Shown in pieces: positions 44,649 to 55,249 of a DNA stretch of 64,000 nt. Made by a program: the position numbers and the translations under genes. The stretch is from Falciphora oryzae (taxonomy: Eukaryota; Ascomycota; Sordariomycetes; Magnaporthales; Magnaporthaceae). The stretch lies in assembly GCA_000733355.1 (NCBI GenBank), contig JNVV01000013.1:760338-824337 (forward strand), given 5' to 3'. Every line of letters begins with the position of its first letter. Position 1 is the stretch's first letter. The notes under the pieces are model-generated. The model was given only the letters and a program-made list of their open reading frames with translations. It ran no database searches and was not told the origin of the DNA.

Positions 44649-47600
44649 TCAGACATGGCGTACCAATCTACGCCGTCCCTTCGCCGTAACTTTAACCGGC
44701 ACGTTATCGTCAGTATGCTCTGGGTTAAAACGGTCTTCGGCTGCTACGCGCATCCATTCCGCCAATCGTTTCGGTGGGCCATTTGCCTCTGGATATAACT
44801 TGTGAAAGTCATCTAAAGCTACCGGGGAGTTCTTAAAGTTCGCGGCGGGATACCAAATGTCATCTGGGTCGTAACCCCGCCAAGCTGCTTGGTACTGTAA
44901 CTGGCGTCGTAACACACGTAAGCGTTCGATTCGTTCGACTTCGAATTCGGCCTCTCCGTCGACGTCCTCTGGCGGAAGCGGAGTCTGATGTTACTAAGGC
45001 AGCGGGTCTGTAAATGCTTTGCGGAAGCGGTCGGCGTGGAACAGGTTCTTAATTTTGTAATTGCCCGGCAAATCGAAAACATAACTGTGCCCTTTCACCT
45101 CAAAGATACGGAAAGGTCCTGCGAACGGTAAGTCTAGCCGGGCCGTCGGAGCGGCCGTTAAAAAGCCCTTTTTCCTAAGGAACACCAGGTCGTTAACGTT
45201 AAAATCCACCGGCCTGCGTTTCTTATTCGCTTGGTTCTCTTGCCGTCTCTATGCAGCTGTCGCGCGTTGCCTTGCCAAATCCTGGACCCCTTTAATACGT
45301 TTAACGAGGTCGCATGCACGTTTCTCTGGGTTAAAACCATCGGTTAATACGTCGAAATCAAACGAAAGGGGGTCTCTCGCATCCTTACCCATCATCACCC
45401 GAATCGGAGCCATGCCGATCGTCGAATGCCACAACGAATTGTGGGCAAAATCCAACGCGGGGATGTAATTGCTCTAATCCGATTGGTATTTGTTAACGTA
45501 AAAGCGTAGCTTTTAATCCAGCTCCTAATTGGTAATCTCCACGGCACCCTGCGTTTACGGATGGAAAGCTAAGCCGTAACGATGTTTGGTGCCTGTTAAA
45601 AAGTTGATCTTTGCCATAAACTTCGAAATAAACGGTCCTGCGTTGTCACTAATCCAAACGAGCGGGACGCCAAAAAAACGGTAAAGGTAGCGATAATACC
45701 GCCCTGCTAACATCTCGGCCGTATCGGACTTCTTTCCTGCAATCGTAGCGATAATGCGACTAAACTTGCAAATAAATACCCAAACATAATCGTACCCTCG
45801 CTCGTCTTGCGGCATATCCTTGCCGTCCACTACCACCTGGTCCCAAACACCTGACGGGATTAGCAGTGGATGAAGCAAACCAGGTGTTTTGTCTCGGGGT
45901 ACCTTATTGCGCCGGCAATCGTAACAGTTACGGACATAGCGTCGGATATCGACCTTCATATCAGGCCACCAGTAGTCCTTTTGTACCGCTTTAATGGTCT
46001 TATTCTATCCCCCATGTCCGAAAATTGGAAACGCATGCCTATCCCGAATAAGTGCTATGCGTAGGAAAATCTTGCCATCCTATGTCTGTTCCGGCACAAA
46101 CATTTTGCCATACTAAAAGCCCAGTTGCTAGGCGGCGTTTTCTTCTCGGATGAGGTCAGCAAGGTCGGCACCTTGCGGAATGTTTGGCTCGGTCCATGCC
46201 ACCGTTGCAATCGTTGGCTGGATTCTCTCTAAAGGGATCAGGGCCATAGTACGCTCCTCCAGCTCCCTGGCTTTAACTGTTAGCAGCTCTGTTATCTTGC
46301 GGGACAGTGCGTCCGCACCGATGTTCTGTTGTCCTAACCGGTAGGTAAAGGTAATATCAAAGTTCGACAAGAAGTCTGCCCACCGGACTTGCCGAATTGA
46401 AAGGACCCTCTTCTGCGAGTAGAAGGCTAGGGCCTGGTGGTTTGTAACGACGAAGAACTTCATTCCAAAGAGTTCGGGGTAATAGTGCTCTAATATTTGC
46501 ACCACTGCAAACAGTTCTCGGTCTTGGATCGGGTATGCTTTCTCAGCACTGTTCATTAATTTGGAAAAGTAGCCCACTAGCTTCCAATCTCCGTCGTCTT
46601 GCTCCTGCCAAATCACGCCACCTGTCGCGTTGCAAAAAGCGTTTGTTTTAACTCGTGTGGGTTTTCCGGGACGGAAAAACGCCAGGACTGGAGCCTCGCA
46701 AGCCAGTTGTTTCAGCTTGTCGAAAGCTTCAATTTGTTCAAGGCCGATATCAAATGGCGCATCTTTCTTCAAAAGCCGGTTAAAAGGTTCAGCTGCACTG
46801 CTAGCGTAATGACAGAACATGCGCACGTAGTTGCACAGTCCCAAAAAAAACCGGACAGCTGTTTTGCTATGTAGGTCCTTAATGTGCCACTCTTGGATCG
46901 CTTTCGTCTTCTCCGGATCGATGCTCACCCCTACTTGGGCTTCGAGGGTAACACCCAGGTAGTTGACCTTTCCGACGTTAAACTTCGATTTCTTAATGTC
47001 GCCTTAAAGCTCAGCCTTAAACAGACGGAAAATAACCTCCTCGACATGCTGCCAGTGCTCTTCCTCTATTTCTAAATAAATCAACACATCGTCGGCGTAA
47101 ACACTCGCAAAATAATCAAACAGCTCGTTCAGCTGGCAGTTAATGTAATCTTGCCACCAAGCTGGACCGACCTTAAGTCCAAATGGCAAAACCCGCCATT
47201 GGAAAATGCCCTACCGCGTCCGAAAGGCTGTAAGGTACTTGGAAGCGTCGGCTAAACGAAAACGCCAAAAGGCTTGGATGATATCAATGATCGTTAAATG
47301 CTTAGCGTCTTTGCACTTAAAAAGTGTCCCTGCGAGGTTTGGTGCTCGCACAATCCGGTCCTTAAGGAATCGGTTCCGCCAACGGTAATCGATGCAAAAG
47401 CGGCGTGCATTGGGATCTGGGTTGTGCGGTTTCGGCACGAACAATACCGACGCCGCTTTATCTCCTTCCAGCGTCCTTTCGATAAAGCCGAGCTTAAATA
47501 GCTTATCGACTACCTCCTTTTCGAAATCCAAAAACTGGATTGGGGTTCGAAATACCGGTGGCGAGCCTTCCTCAAGCTTGTTCTGGTCCAATTCCAACAC

Positions 47601-48332
47601 CACGTCCTTCCCCGGCCGATACGGTGGCAGGGTATCTACTTGCCTCTTCGAAAAAAAGCCTTCCAGATGTTTCAGCTGTAATGGCAGCTTCTCCCGTACG
47701 AGTTTGACGTGCTCGGGGTCCTCGTCTGGTGGGAAGGGAATATATTCCCCGGTATATATCTTCCAATCCTTATCCGCCCTTCCCACCGAACCAATATCAA
47801 TAATCGGCAAATCCTTGGGGCTATCGTCAAAAAAGATTGGCTCGGTCGGCATGCAATTAGCCATTTAGGTCCATCGTTTTCGACGAGGATCTTTTTGCAT
47901 TTATTGCATAATCGAATTAATAATCGTCTGTCCTTCCTCTCGATTTGGGCAATCGTTAGGCTTAGGTTCCTCGAACCTCACAGTCTTCTTTTTCTTAGGT
48001 CCGGTAGGTTCGTTCTTCCTCCACGACCGCTAAAGGATCTGATATCGCTTGTGGTCCTAATCGATAAAGCGATCCCGCCGGTCTGCGTCTGCCTGCACTT
48101 ATGGATTTATTCTTTCGCCGATCTGGCAGGGCGGAAGCAACTCAATCGCTAGCGAATACTTAGCCAAAACGGGCCGGTCGTCTGGCCAAATCATTTCTCG
48201 GTTAAAACAATCTAACAGGACATAATGCTTGGAAAGCCAATAAAAACCAATAAAAACGTTATGCCCTGTGTTTGTCACCCAAAAAATCTGGTCTGGGAAC
48301 CGTCTGCCATCTATTTCGAGGGTCGAAATCAT
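44649..48332 (-). pseudogene. pol of element B: protease, RT, RNase H, integrase, broken
   Basis: All pieces lie in one minus-strand frame. A protease-like segment (48,332-48,099; TGHNVFIGFYWLSKH) comes first, then RT in two parts (47,864-47,211 and 47,189-47,004) with LTIIDIIQAFWRFRL, MPFGLKVGPAWWQ and the active site YADD. RNase H follows (46,928-46,128; FRPGKPTRVKTNAF, FFVVTNHQALAF, TYRLGQQNIGADALSR). Integrase has CYDCRRNK and ISDNAGPFISKF (45,959-45,555). A C-terminal part (45,209-44,649) ends with WRGYDPDDIWYPAANF, like a degenerate chromodomain tail. Stops are TAA/TAG, for example near 46,985. Confidence 0.88.
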
Positions 48333-48559
48333 TTTTATCGTTACCCTTCCTACTGCCTGGCGGCGATAATCCTAAAGCTAAATCGGTTGTTTAAACTTAA
48401 CGATCCTGGCCTTCAGTTTTCGTTAGGCCCTAACAGCTACAGCTGGGCTAACCAATAAATTTGTATCTGCTCCTATATCACATAGCCCTTTAACGCGGAA
48501 GCCAATCCCATTCACTTATACGAAAACGGTTTTGGTAAACGAAAACATTGATTAACTCT

Positions 48560-49717
48560 CAACTCGGGCTAATGTAGGCATAAAAACCACCGTAAAGACT
48601 TCCGGTGGTCCTACTCTTTTCCCGATTCATCCGACGAGGACGACTCGGCTTCCAATCCCTCTTTGCTTTGCCTAATTCCGACTGCAGCAACCTTGCCTCG
48701 GTTCGGGCAATCCTTAAAAAGGTGCCGCTCGCCATACGTAAAGCATGTACCAGCTTTAATGTGGGCCTCACGCTCTGCCGGAGTCAAAGCTTTGCCATCC
48801 TTCGAATTGGAAATAGCTAAATTGCTGTCCCTATCTTTCCGCTAATCGTCCTGTGCCTTGCTTCGGGGTGGTAACTTGCCGTCACTTCTGGGTTTGTTGC
48901 GGTTGCTCCGTTAACCAGCTTTGCGCTTGCTGGTTTTTTCGTAGTATCGCTTCTGGCTGTAGGCTGCGTTAGCGACGTTTTTGCTAAAAACCTCGTAGCT
49001 AATGCCCGGGTTTTAGGCATCGGTAAGCAGCCGATAGTTAAAGTCCGGTAGGATGTGCTCCCACAAAGTCATCTTTATATCGGCCACGGCAACATTAGCT
49101 ATTTGGGCCAAATTATTAAAGCTGGCCAAAAACACGTGGATGTCTATATCCTTTGCTAAATCGTACTTTAGCTTTGCAAGTTTGGCTCGAACGGCCAAAG
49201 CTTGGTTTGGGTTATAGTAAGTCGCGCTTAGGACTTAAACCATCTCAACAACAAACGAAAATGGGTTATCATCCGACAAAAGTCGTAGTTGCAATACCTC
49301 CAATGGGCCGCCCTCGAAATACTCTGTCAGTTTATTCATCCGGCTTTTCTCCGTCCGGAAGGTCTCGTCGTCTTCCTCAAACTTATTAGCTACGGTTTTA
49401 ACCTATAAGTTAAAGGTTTTTTTATTACCCTTAAAAATTTTGGGCGCGACGCCTCGTTTTTTGGCTTTATTGTCATAGCGGGGATTTGCGCTTTTTGCAA
49501 TCGGTCCGTACGGTTTGAACACGGGGTTGGCGGCTTAACCAGTTGGAGTGAACTGGGTACCCCCGAAAACACTATCGGCGGGCGTCGCCTCCCGGGTTTG
49601 GCGGCTTCCTCCACCATTGGCCAACTGCGCTTGCAGCGCGGCAATCATATCTTTTAGTTCTTAAGCCTCCGCAGCGGAAATACCGGCTGCGGCAGCGTTC
49701 TGCCTATTATTACCCAT
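48560..49717 (-). pseudogene. gag of element B, broken
   Basis: Starts at the ATG at 49,717 (MGNNRQNAAAAGISAAEA) with a short coiled-coil-like stretch (ELKDMIAALQAQLAN). It continues through a capsid-like part (LTEYFEGGPLEVLQL, VADIKMTLWEHILPDF). The knuckle near 48,755-48,710 reads CFTYGERHLFKDC: the second Cys is Tyr (a G-to-A change) and the spacing is one short, so it is non-functional. Several TAA/TAG stops interrupt the frame. Pol lies in a different frame. Confidence 0.8.
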
Positions 49718-50124
49718 CTTTTACTCCGGACCGGGTTTTGGTTTAACGGTGGACGGGACGTTATCGGGTTCTTCGGAATTACTATGGTCGGCCGATAAGC
49801 TGCTATCACCGGCCACAATAATTGATTTTGCGTAAAGCGCTGTTTGGATTTCGGGGTTCTAGGGCGGCGCTATCTAGGCCGCGGTTCCTGAATGGAATCG
49901 AGCTAACTGGCGATTCGCGGAAGGATAGCGTTTTTGCTTGGACATTGGCTGGTCCGATCCTAATTCTAACGCTCAATTAAGCCCCAACGGTGTCTGGCGT
50001 CGGTCTGGTTCTGGGTTTTAGGTTTTGGATTGGCGAATTAATTTGCGTCGCGCGCCGCCGCGACGTGAAGGAAAGGTGCCTATTTCTGGATCGCCGGCAG
50101 GCGATTCAAAGGAGTGTAGAATTG

Positions 50125-50339
50125 TGTTACGGCCAGACTAGTGGAGGCACGGTGGCCTTGCATTAGCGCTATGAACGAAGATTTTACACTGAAGAGAGGG
50201 GAAAGGAAAAGGCGCTGGTCGCGCCGGCGCGACTCGCGCCTAAAGTTGTCGCGAGTCCTTTCTGTAGCTTGCGCTCTTGCGCCTGCCCCACAGTTGTGGC
50301 GGTGCCACTGGACGTCTGGCTCGTGGCGGAACCGTCACA
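50125..50339 (-). repeat. 5' LTR of element B
   Basis: 215 bp, followed by the CTGAT target copy. About 400 bp of leader separates it from the gag ATG at 49,717. Confidence 0.94.
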
Positions 50340-51224
50340 CTGATGATCGGGAAAACGGGTAGCGGCCGCTTCCGTCATAATAGGAAGGAACTCCCTAAAC
50401 TCTTCTGGTACCGATTCGAGGCCGTCCGAGTCTGCTTTGGCCACTTCCTCAGGGGAAGGAATACCATGCCCGTACTTAATGGCTGCAATAACTGCGGGTT
50501 CGACCGTTTTCATATCCTCCCGAAGGCGTAAGCCTTTTAGGGGCCGTAAGTCCTATAGCTTCCGGGCCCGGGGCTTATTGCACTTCCGGCACTTGTCCGA
50601 ATCCATGCGGATATCCCGAAGGTCGCGATCCAATAAGCCCAACGGTGGGTGTTGCCTTTGCCATGCGAAGGGTAGGATAACGTCGCAATCTGGATCCGTA
50701 GGACTAACTTCGAACGTTTCCGTAAAATAGTGCGTTTTGTGCCGGAGGGTAACGTCAACCACTAGTTGCTTTCCGGCTCTTGGTTCGACCGCCCCTGAAA
50801 AGGTAGTCATAATGCGGGGAATAGCTCTATCGACCAAATGCCCTGGAAGCTGCTTGGCTATTTTGTCCGAAATAACCTTCGTATCGCTACCTCCGTCCAA
50901 AAGGACCCGAACAGGTATCTCCTTCGATCCCTTTGCCCGTATATACATACGGAGGATCGGCCTTGCGAGCTCCTTATCCGTTAAAGGCCTTCGGGCAGCA
51001 GCGATAATCGATGGTTATCAACAGTCATCGTCCAATTCCGAATCTGACAATTCAAAGATTCGTGTTTCGCTTGGGGCTTCCGAAACGAAGCCTGCAATTT
51101 TGGCCCTTTTAGCCTGTAGCTGTTCCTCTTATTCGTCCGTCGCAAAGCGTTTAAGGATAAACTTAGCGCCGGCCGTCTTTGCCGGTGCAGAAGGGAGTTC
51201 CTTGCCGTTAATGTCCTTTTTGGC

Positions 51225-53606
51225 GTAGCATTCCAACGTATGGTGCCCTTCTCTTCCACAGCGCCAGCAATCGGCTTTAGCTAACTTTCGTGCGTCGATA
51301 TCGCGTTGTTCGATCCCTTCGAATGCCAGTTTGGTCGTAATCCAAACGTTACTTTTCTTGTTGGCAGCCTTATCGTTAGCTTTCTTTCCGGAACGGGAGC
51401 TTGAGGATGGACTTGGGTTCCTGTTGGAGCCTTTGCCGCGGCGACGGCCCGCGTTCGAGCGCTCCTAATTCGAAACGGGCTCGTCTTTTCCCTTTTCCTT
51501 TTGGCCCGTTCCTTGCATCAAAGCCTTAATGGAGGCTCTATCTGCGAGCTTTTGCTCGTAAGTGATCCCTGCCTCCTGGAAGGCTTCGAGGAATTCGGCG
51601 TCGTCCGTAAGGATTCGACCTTTATTAGCATATACCAAATCGGCGATACCTTCGGGTAGCGAGGATCGGACGAAATCCCGGAAGGTCGTACCAGTCCATC
51701 GGGTAGTGATATTATACTGCCCCAGCTCCGTTAGGTAGCCGACGATATCGCCGTTGTACTTTAAAGACCGGAGCTTTTTAGCATCAGTTCGTTCCTCGTT
51801 AGGGTCCTTATAGTGCTCCTCCAGCGACGAAGCGTATCCTTTCCAGGAATCTTGAACGTTCATGGATTCCAATGAACGTGCCCTGGCTACGTGCCATTGG
51901 AAAGCGGCTCCTTTTAGGAGGGACCCGACCCAAGTGATGCGGTGTGGGTCACCAGTGAAGCTTTGGGGGCAGGCGTTCATATAAGCCTGTACCACGAACC
52001 ACCAGTCTTTAAATTTGGTGCGATCCCCTTCGAAAGCGCTGGGGGCTTTGAGTTGCACGGGGTTGACCATAAAAACCGTGCCTTGGGGAGTTCCCCTAGG
52101 GGGTTGCGAAGCCCTATCGCCTAGCGGAAAGGGTGATCGGAACAGCCGTAGCCTTCGGTTAAAAGGTCGCGGTGGCAGGTTATTATCGCTATCATCCGAT
52201 TCCGAAAAGTCCGAAAAGTCCGGATTACCGGCGGGTTATCCCTATGTCCGTCCCGGCGTAATGCCTATGCGGGCCTGGTTTGCTCGGGTTTGTAAATCCC
52301 TTAGGGTCCTTTCCATTTGTGCGGCCAGCAAGCCGGCGTTCGATCCAACGATCCGTTCCCGCGCCATCGAGCTTATTTGTTTAAAAGCGGAAGGCGGAAG
52401 TATATCGGTATCAACTTCGGCTCTATTTTCCCTAGTAGGGACGGGTACGTCCTAAGGAAAGCTTCGGTTTGATCCGGGTTGTTAAAACGATCGTTACAGG
52501 GCCGAAAGTACAGTAGCTGATTTAGGCCGCTTTCCTTATGCTGCAAGCCGCCGGCTTTCCCGTACGGCGTCCTTAACAAGCTGGTAAGTTTGAGCTAATA
52601 TGCGTCGCTCGGTTTCGGTAAAGGCCTCGGGCGAAACATGCTCCTTGGTTAGGAGATCCTGGATTTGGGCATCTTTATTAACGGCCCAGTTGGAAACTCC
52701 CTTTTCGAAGGTGGAAAGTCGTGCCTGTAGGTCTTGCAGGTGGGTTTGTTGGGCCCGAGTAACGTCCCGGAGCTGAACTAGGGCCTCCGAACGGATTTGT
52801 TGCTCTTCGGCCAAAGTGGCGACCGTGGCCCAGACTTGTTGTGCAAATGCCTGGCTTTCTCCGATAATCCGTTGCCGGAATGCCTTTTGTTAATCGGCGG
52901 AAGCGATTAGGCCTTCCTTATATAAGGAGACGACGGTATGGTACGCGTGGGTGATGCGGTCGTAATGGGTCCCGATTTCGCGGATTTGTTCCCGATCGGC
53001 GAGAATTTCCTGGCTCACACTTCGGGATAGGGCCGAAATTGCTTCGTGCGTACTAATAAATTCCCGCTGGATTTCGGTCATCCAGCCCGGGGGATCCTGA
53101 AGGCGTCCCACGGATATAAGGGCTTATTGTTCGAGGGCCATGTTGAAGGGGGGTGCCGAATAAAGGATAAGTGCCCCCTGATCGTCAAGCATAGGGGTAT
53201 CTTAACGTTCTTCCGGTGCAGACCGGGAGGGGCCTTCGGGGGCTTTTCCGGCCGCTTTCCCAGATTGGGCCGGCATAGTATCGGCAGGCATACCGGAATC
53301 GCTAGGCAAAAAAGGGGATTCCGTTAATTCCACGGCCGACACGCCAAAATCGCTTGGTAAGGAAGGAGATGTCGTTGCAGACGAGATGAGGGGGTCCGGT
53401 TCCTTGTATTCCTGGGCAGCGTAAAGTCCCAAGGGTACAAAGGAGATCTTCCGGCCTTTTTTGGAATCCCGTAACTTCGCCAGGGCGACTGGGAGGGTGA
53501 AACGACCCTCCTGTATATTCTTCTCGCTTTCACCCGTTCGAAAACACCGGTGACAGTCAAAGTGTCTGTGGTGTGGCCCCAGGGTTTTATTCGCTAAAAA
53601 AGGCAA
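51225..53606 (-). pseudogene. gag of element A with long N-terminal leader, stop-interrupted
   Basis: One frame from about 53,606 to 51,225, broken by a few TAA/TAG stops. The first 130 codons include a His/Cys-rich stretch (PHHRHFDCHRCFRTGESEKN) and a Ser/Pro-rich part. A helical, Gln/Glu-rich region (52,814-52,536) looks like coiled coil. The capsid-like domain is open from 52,070 to 51,465 (MVNPVQLKAPSAFEGDRTKF, WVGSLLKGAAFQW). An intact CX2CX4HX4C zinc knuckle lies at 51,228-51,269 (CWRCGREGHHTLEC). The role is virus-like particle assembly and RNA packaging. No clear ATG is visible at the 5' end of the frame. Confidence 0.85.
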
Positions 53607-53705
53607 CAGTTGGGGCTTAGGGGTACCGACTGACAGGGCCTCTCCAGAGCTTAGGAGGAAAGATAGTGAGGCTTCCGTCAGGGGGCAGAGCGTAAAAAGA
53701 TTATT

Positions 53706-54000
53706 TGTAACAAAGGGTCAAAAACGGCTTGGAGAAAGAATCTCTAAATTGCAGATAATCTTTCTATGGGCTCAAGAGATGCTTGAGGAGGAAGGAATCT
53801 TTCGTGAAGGACATAGGAGATGGCAGGGTTTATATAAACCCTTTGTGATCCGTGCGAAGTATCGAGTACATGATTCACACTGCCTTCCGACCTTCACCGC
53901 TTGGCCTTAGGTCCGTTGACCGCCTATGCGGGTCTTCGAACCTCCGTGAGGCCGACTCGTGATGCCGACTAGTTGGGTCCACGGGTTTTTCCGTGTGACA
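53706..54000 (-). repeat. 5' LTR of element A
   Basis: 295 bp, same length as its partner at 41049-41343. Followed by the TCCGG target copy at 54001-54005. Confidence 0.94.
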
Positions 54001-55249
54001 TCCGGCGTCAGCTCTTCGGTTTCGCCGACAACGAGCAAACGGTAGTCCGGAACCTATCTGCGGCTCCGAACGTACGCGCGCGCGTTCATTTCCGACCCTC
54101 CATTCCTTTTCCTAAAGTAGCTCCGGTTTGGCCTTATTCAACTCCTCAGCTGCCCGCATATCCCGCTGGACTCTCTCGGAAGTTACACGACCTTACGGAT
54201 CTTTCCGACAATAAATAGCTACTCGCTTTTCGGCTCCTTACCGAAAAGGACCGTCGCCAAATAACGGTCGTACCAATTACCAGTCCGCTCGACTTCCACG
54301 ATAACCGGCGTCTATTCCCTTGCGGGAACTGCTACGTTACCGACCTTCTCCGGGGCGGCGAGCATAACGAGCATAACTTGGTATGTGCTATCGGTTTCCT
54401 CGAAGCGGGTCGTTGCTATCAATATGCTCGGCGCGGCTGGGTCTATCGTCCTTTATAAATTCCTTTTCCGATCCGACGTTGTTATGCTCCCGGCTTATAT
54501 AAACTTTTTAGGCCTCGCGAGTACCCGTTTAACGTGGACCACACCCTATTAAAAACAGCCTAATGGGTGCGTAACGGGCTGCCCTTTCCGGCCATCGGAA
54601 TTCTGCGCTTCCGGGCCGTTTATAACCTGCTCCTATGGGAAAATTTGCATAGATCCTCCGTTACCACCCACCCTAACGCTCGTCGTAATCTACTGTTTTC
54701 GGCTGTCAACGGGGGACGAACTCCTGCGAACGTAGCGGTTTTAACCCCAATGCATCCCGACCAGCTGGTATTCCTTTAGGAGCTAACGCATTCGTTTTAT
54801 TTCCTCCCGACTTTTCGCGATTTGCTAATATCCATCCGGTACGAAAAGCGCATCGCCAGCGGTTATTAGAATTTCGTCGAACGTCCGTATATGCATATTC
54901 GGATCCCTTTTTTTCGCGAACTCGGCCTAATTAACGCGCGTTTGGCCGATTTAAGTTAGCCTATCCTCCGGAACCGTGCTTCGGTAATGATTTACGTAAA
55001 TTATACCAATCGCCCTTTGCGTTTCTTCGACTTCAAGCAAACCGGGGCCGCTTATCGGATCCGTCTTTTAGGCCTTACAAGTCCCTAAAGTAAAATCTCC
55101 GACGCCGGTTTCGTAAGCGATAGTACGACGGAGGAGGAAGCAAAGGATTAGCTTAAACACGTCGTTTCGCTGCTCGATTCCACCGGGTAAAGGATAATGC
55201 AAATGAAAAGCGGGCTCCTAGTTGGTAAAAAAATCGCAAACCCTAATTA

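Larger units (their letters stand above)
44380..50339 (-). mobile_element. Ty3/gypsy element B, innermost
   Basis: 5,960 bp with 215-bp LTRs at 44380-44594 and 50125-50339 (TGTTACGGCC...CCGTCACA on the plus strand) and a perfect target duplication CTGAT (44375-44379 and 50340-50344). Coding is on the minus strand, gag first, then pol. It differs from A and C in LTR and in its YADD-type RT. Its pol is cut into many pieces by TAA/TAG, although position proves it inserted after A. The LTRs differ at about six sites by my count, all transitions. Confidence 0.95.
41312..50950 (-). pseudogene. pol of element A: protease, RT, RNase H, integrase, chromodomain; split by element B
   Basis: The parts are 50,950-50,340 and 44,379-41,312. 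They join in frame across element B at the CTGAT duplication. The aspartic protease has LLDGGSDTKVIS (50,948-50,553). RT runs from about 44,330 with KIDLKTGFNLI, VMPMGLINAPATF and an intact YLDD active site. RNase H ends around 43,142 (HPVAFHSRKM, TDYRNLEYF). Integrase has the HHCC zinc finger (HMGMDKTLELITRHF, CLECQRNK) and DDE core (MDFITDLL, IISDRNSRFTS, QTDGQTERLNQ). A chromodomain follows (YFVRWEDYP...WTWEPWEHF). Stops are few: near 44,310, 43,142, 43,037 and 42,803, all TAA/TAG. Integrase is open for 476 codons. Confidence 0.92.
41049..54000 (-). mobile_element. Ty3/gypsy chromovirus A, interrupted by element B
   Basis: Bounded by 295-bp LTRs at 41049-41343 and 53706-54000 and by the perfect target duplication TCCGG (41044-41048 and 54001-54005). 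Without element B and its duplication it is 6,987 bp. Once the insertion is discounted, gag, protease, RT/RNase H and integrase all lie in one minus-strand frame. Pol runs 32 bp into the 3' LTR before its stop at 41312. The LTRs differ at about six sites by my count, all transitions. The integrase carries a chromodomain, so this is a chromovirus. Confidence 0.95.
41013..54956 (+). pseudogene. antisense reading frame of element C, split by element A
   Basis: On the strand opposite gag-pol, an ATG at 41013 in a good context (TTCTTCAAACC before it) opens a frame of 12 codons up to 41048. There element A is inserted. After A and its TCCGG duplication, the frame resumes exactly in phase at 54006 and runs to about 54,956. 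Stops at 54216, about 54453, 54558, 54777, 54867 and 54954 are all TAA or TAG, as expected from CAA/CAG by RIP. The conceptual product starts MSYDYENNAAVRRQLFGFAD. Farther on it has a Cys/His-rich part (CGNC...GGEHNEHN...C...C). No known family is recognised. It is not a shadow of pol, which ends near 55,250. The 640 bp before the ATG is C/T-rich with CAACAACAAC, like a fungal promoter and leader. Confidence 0.6.
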
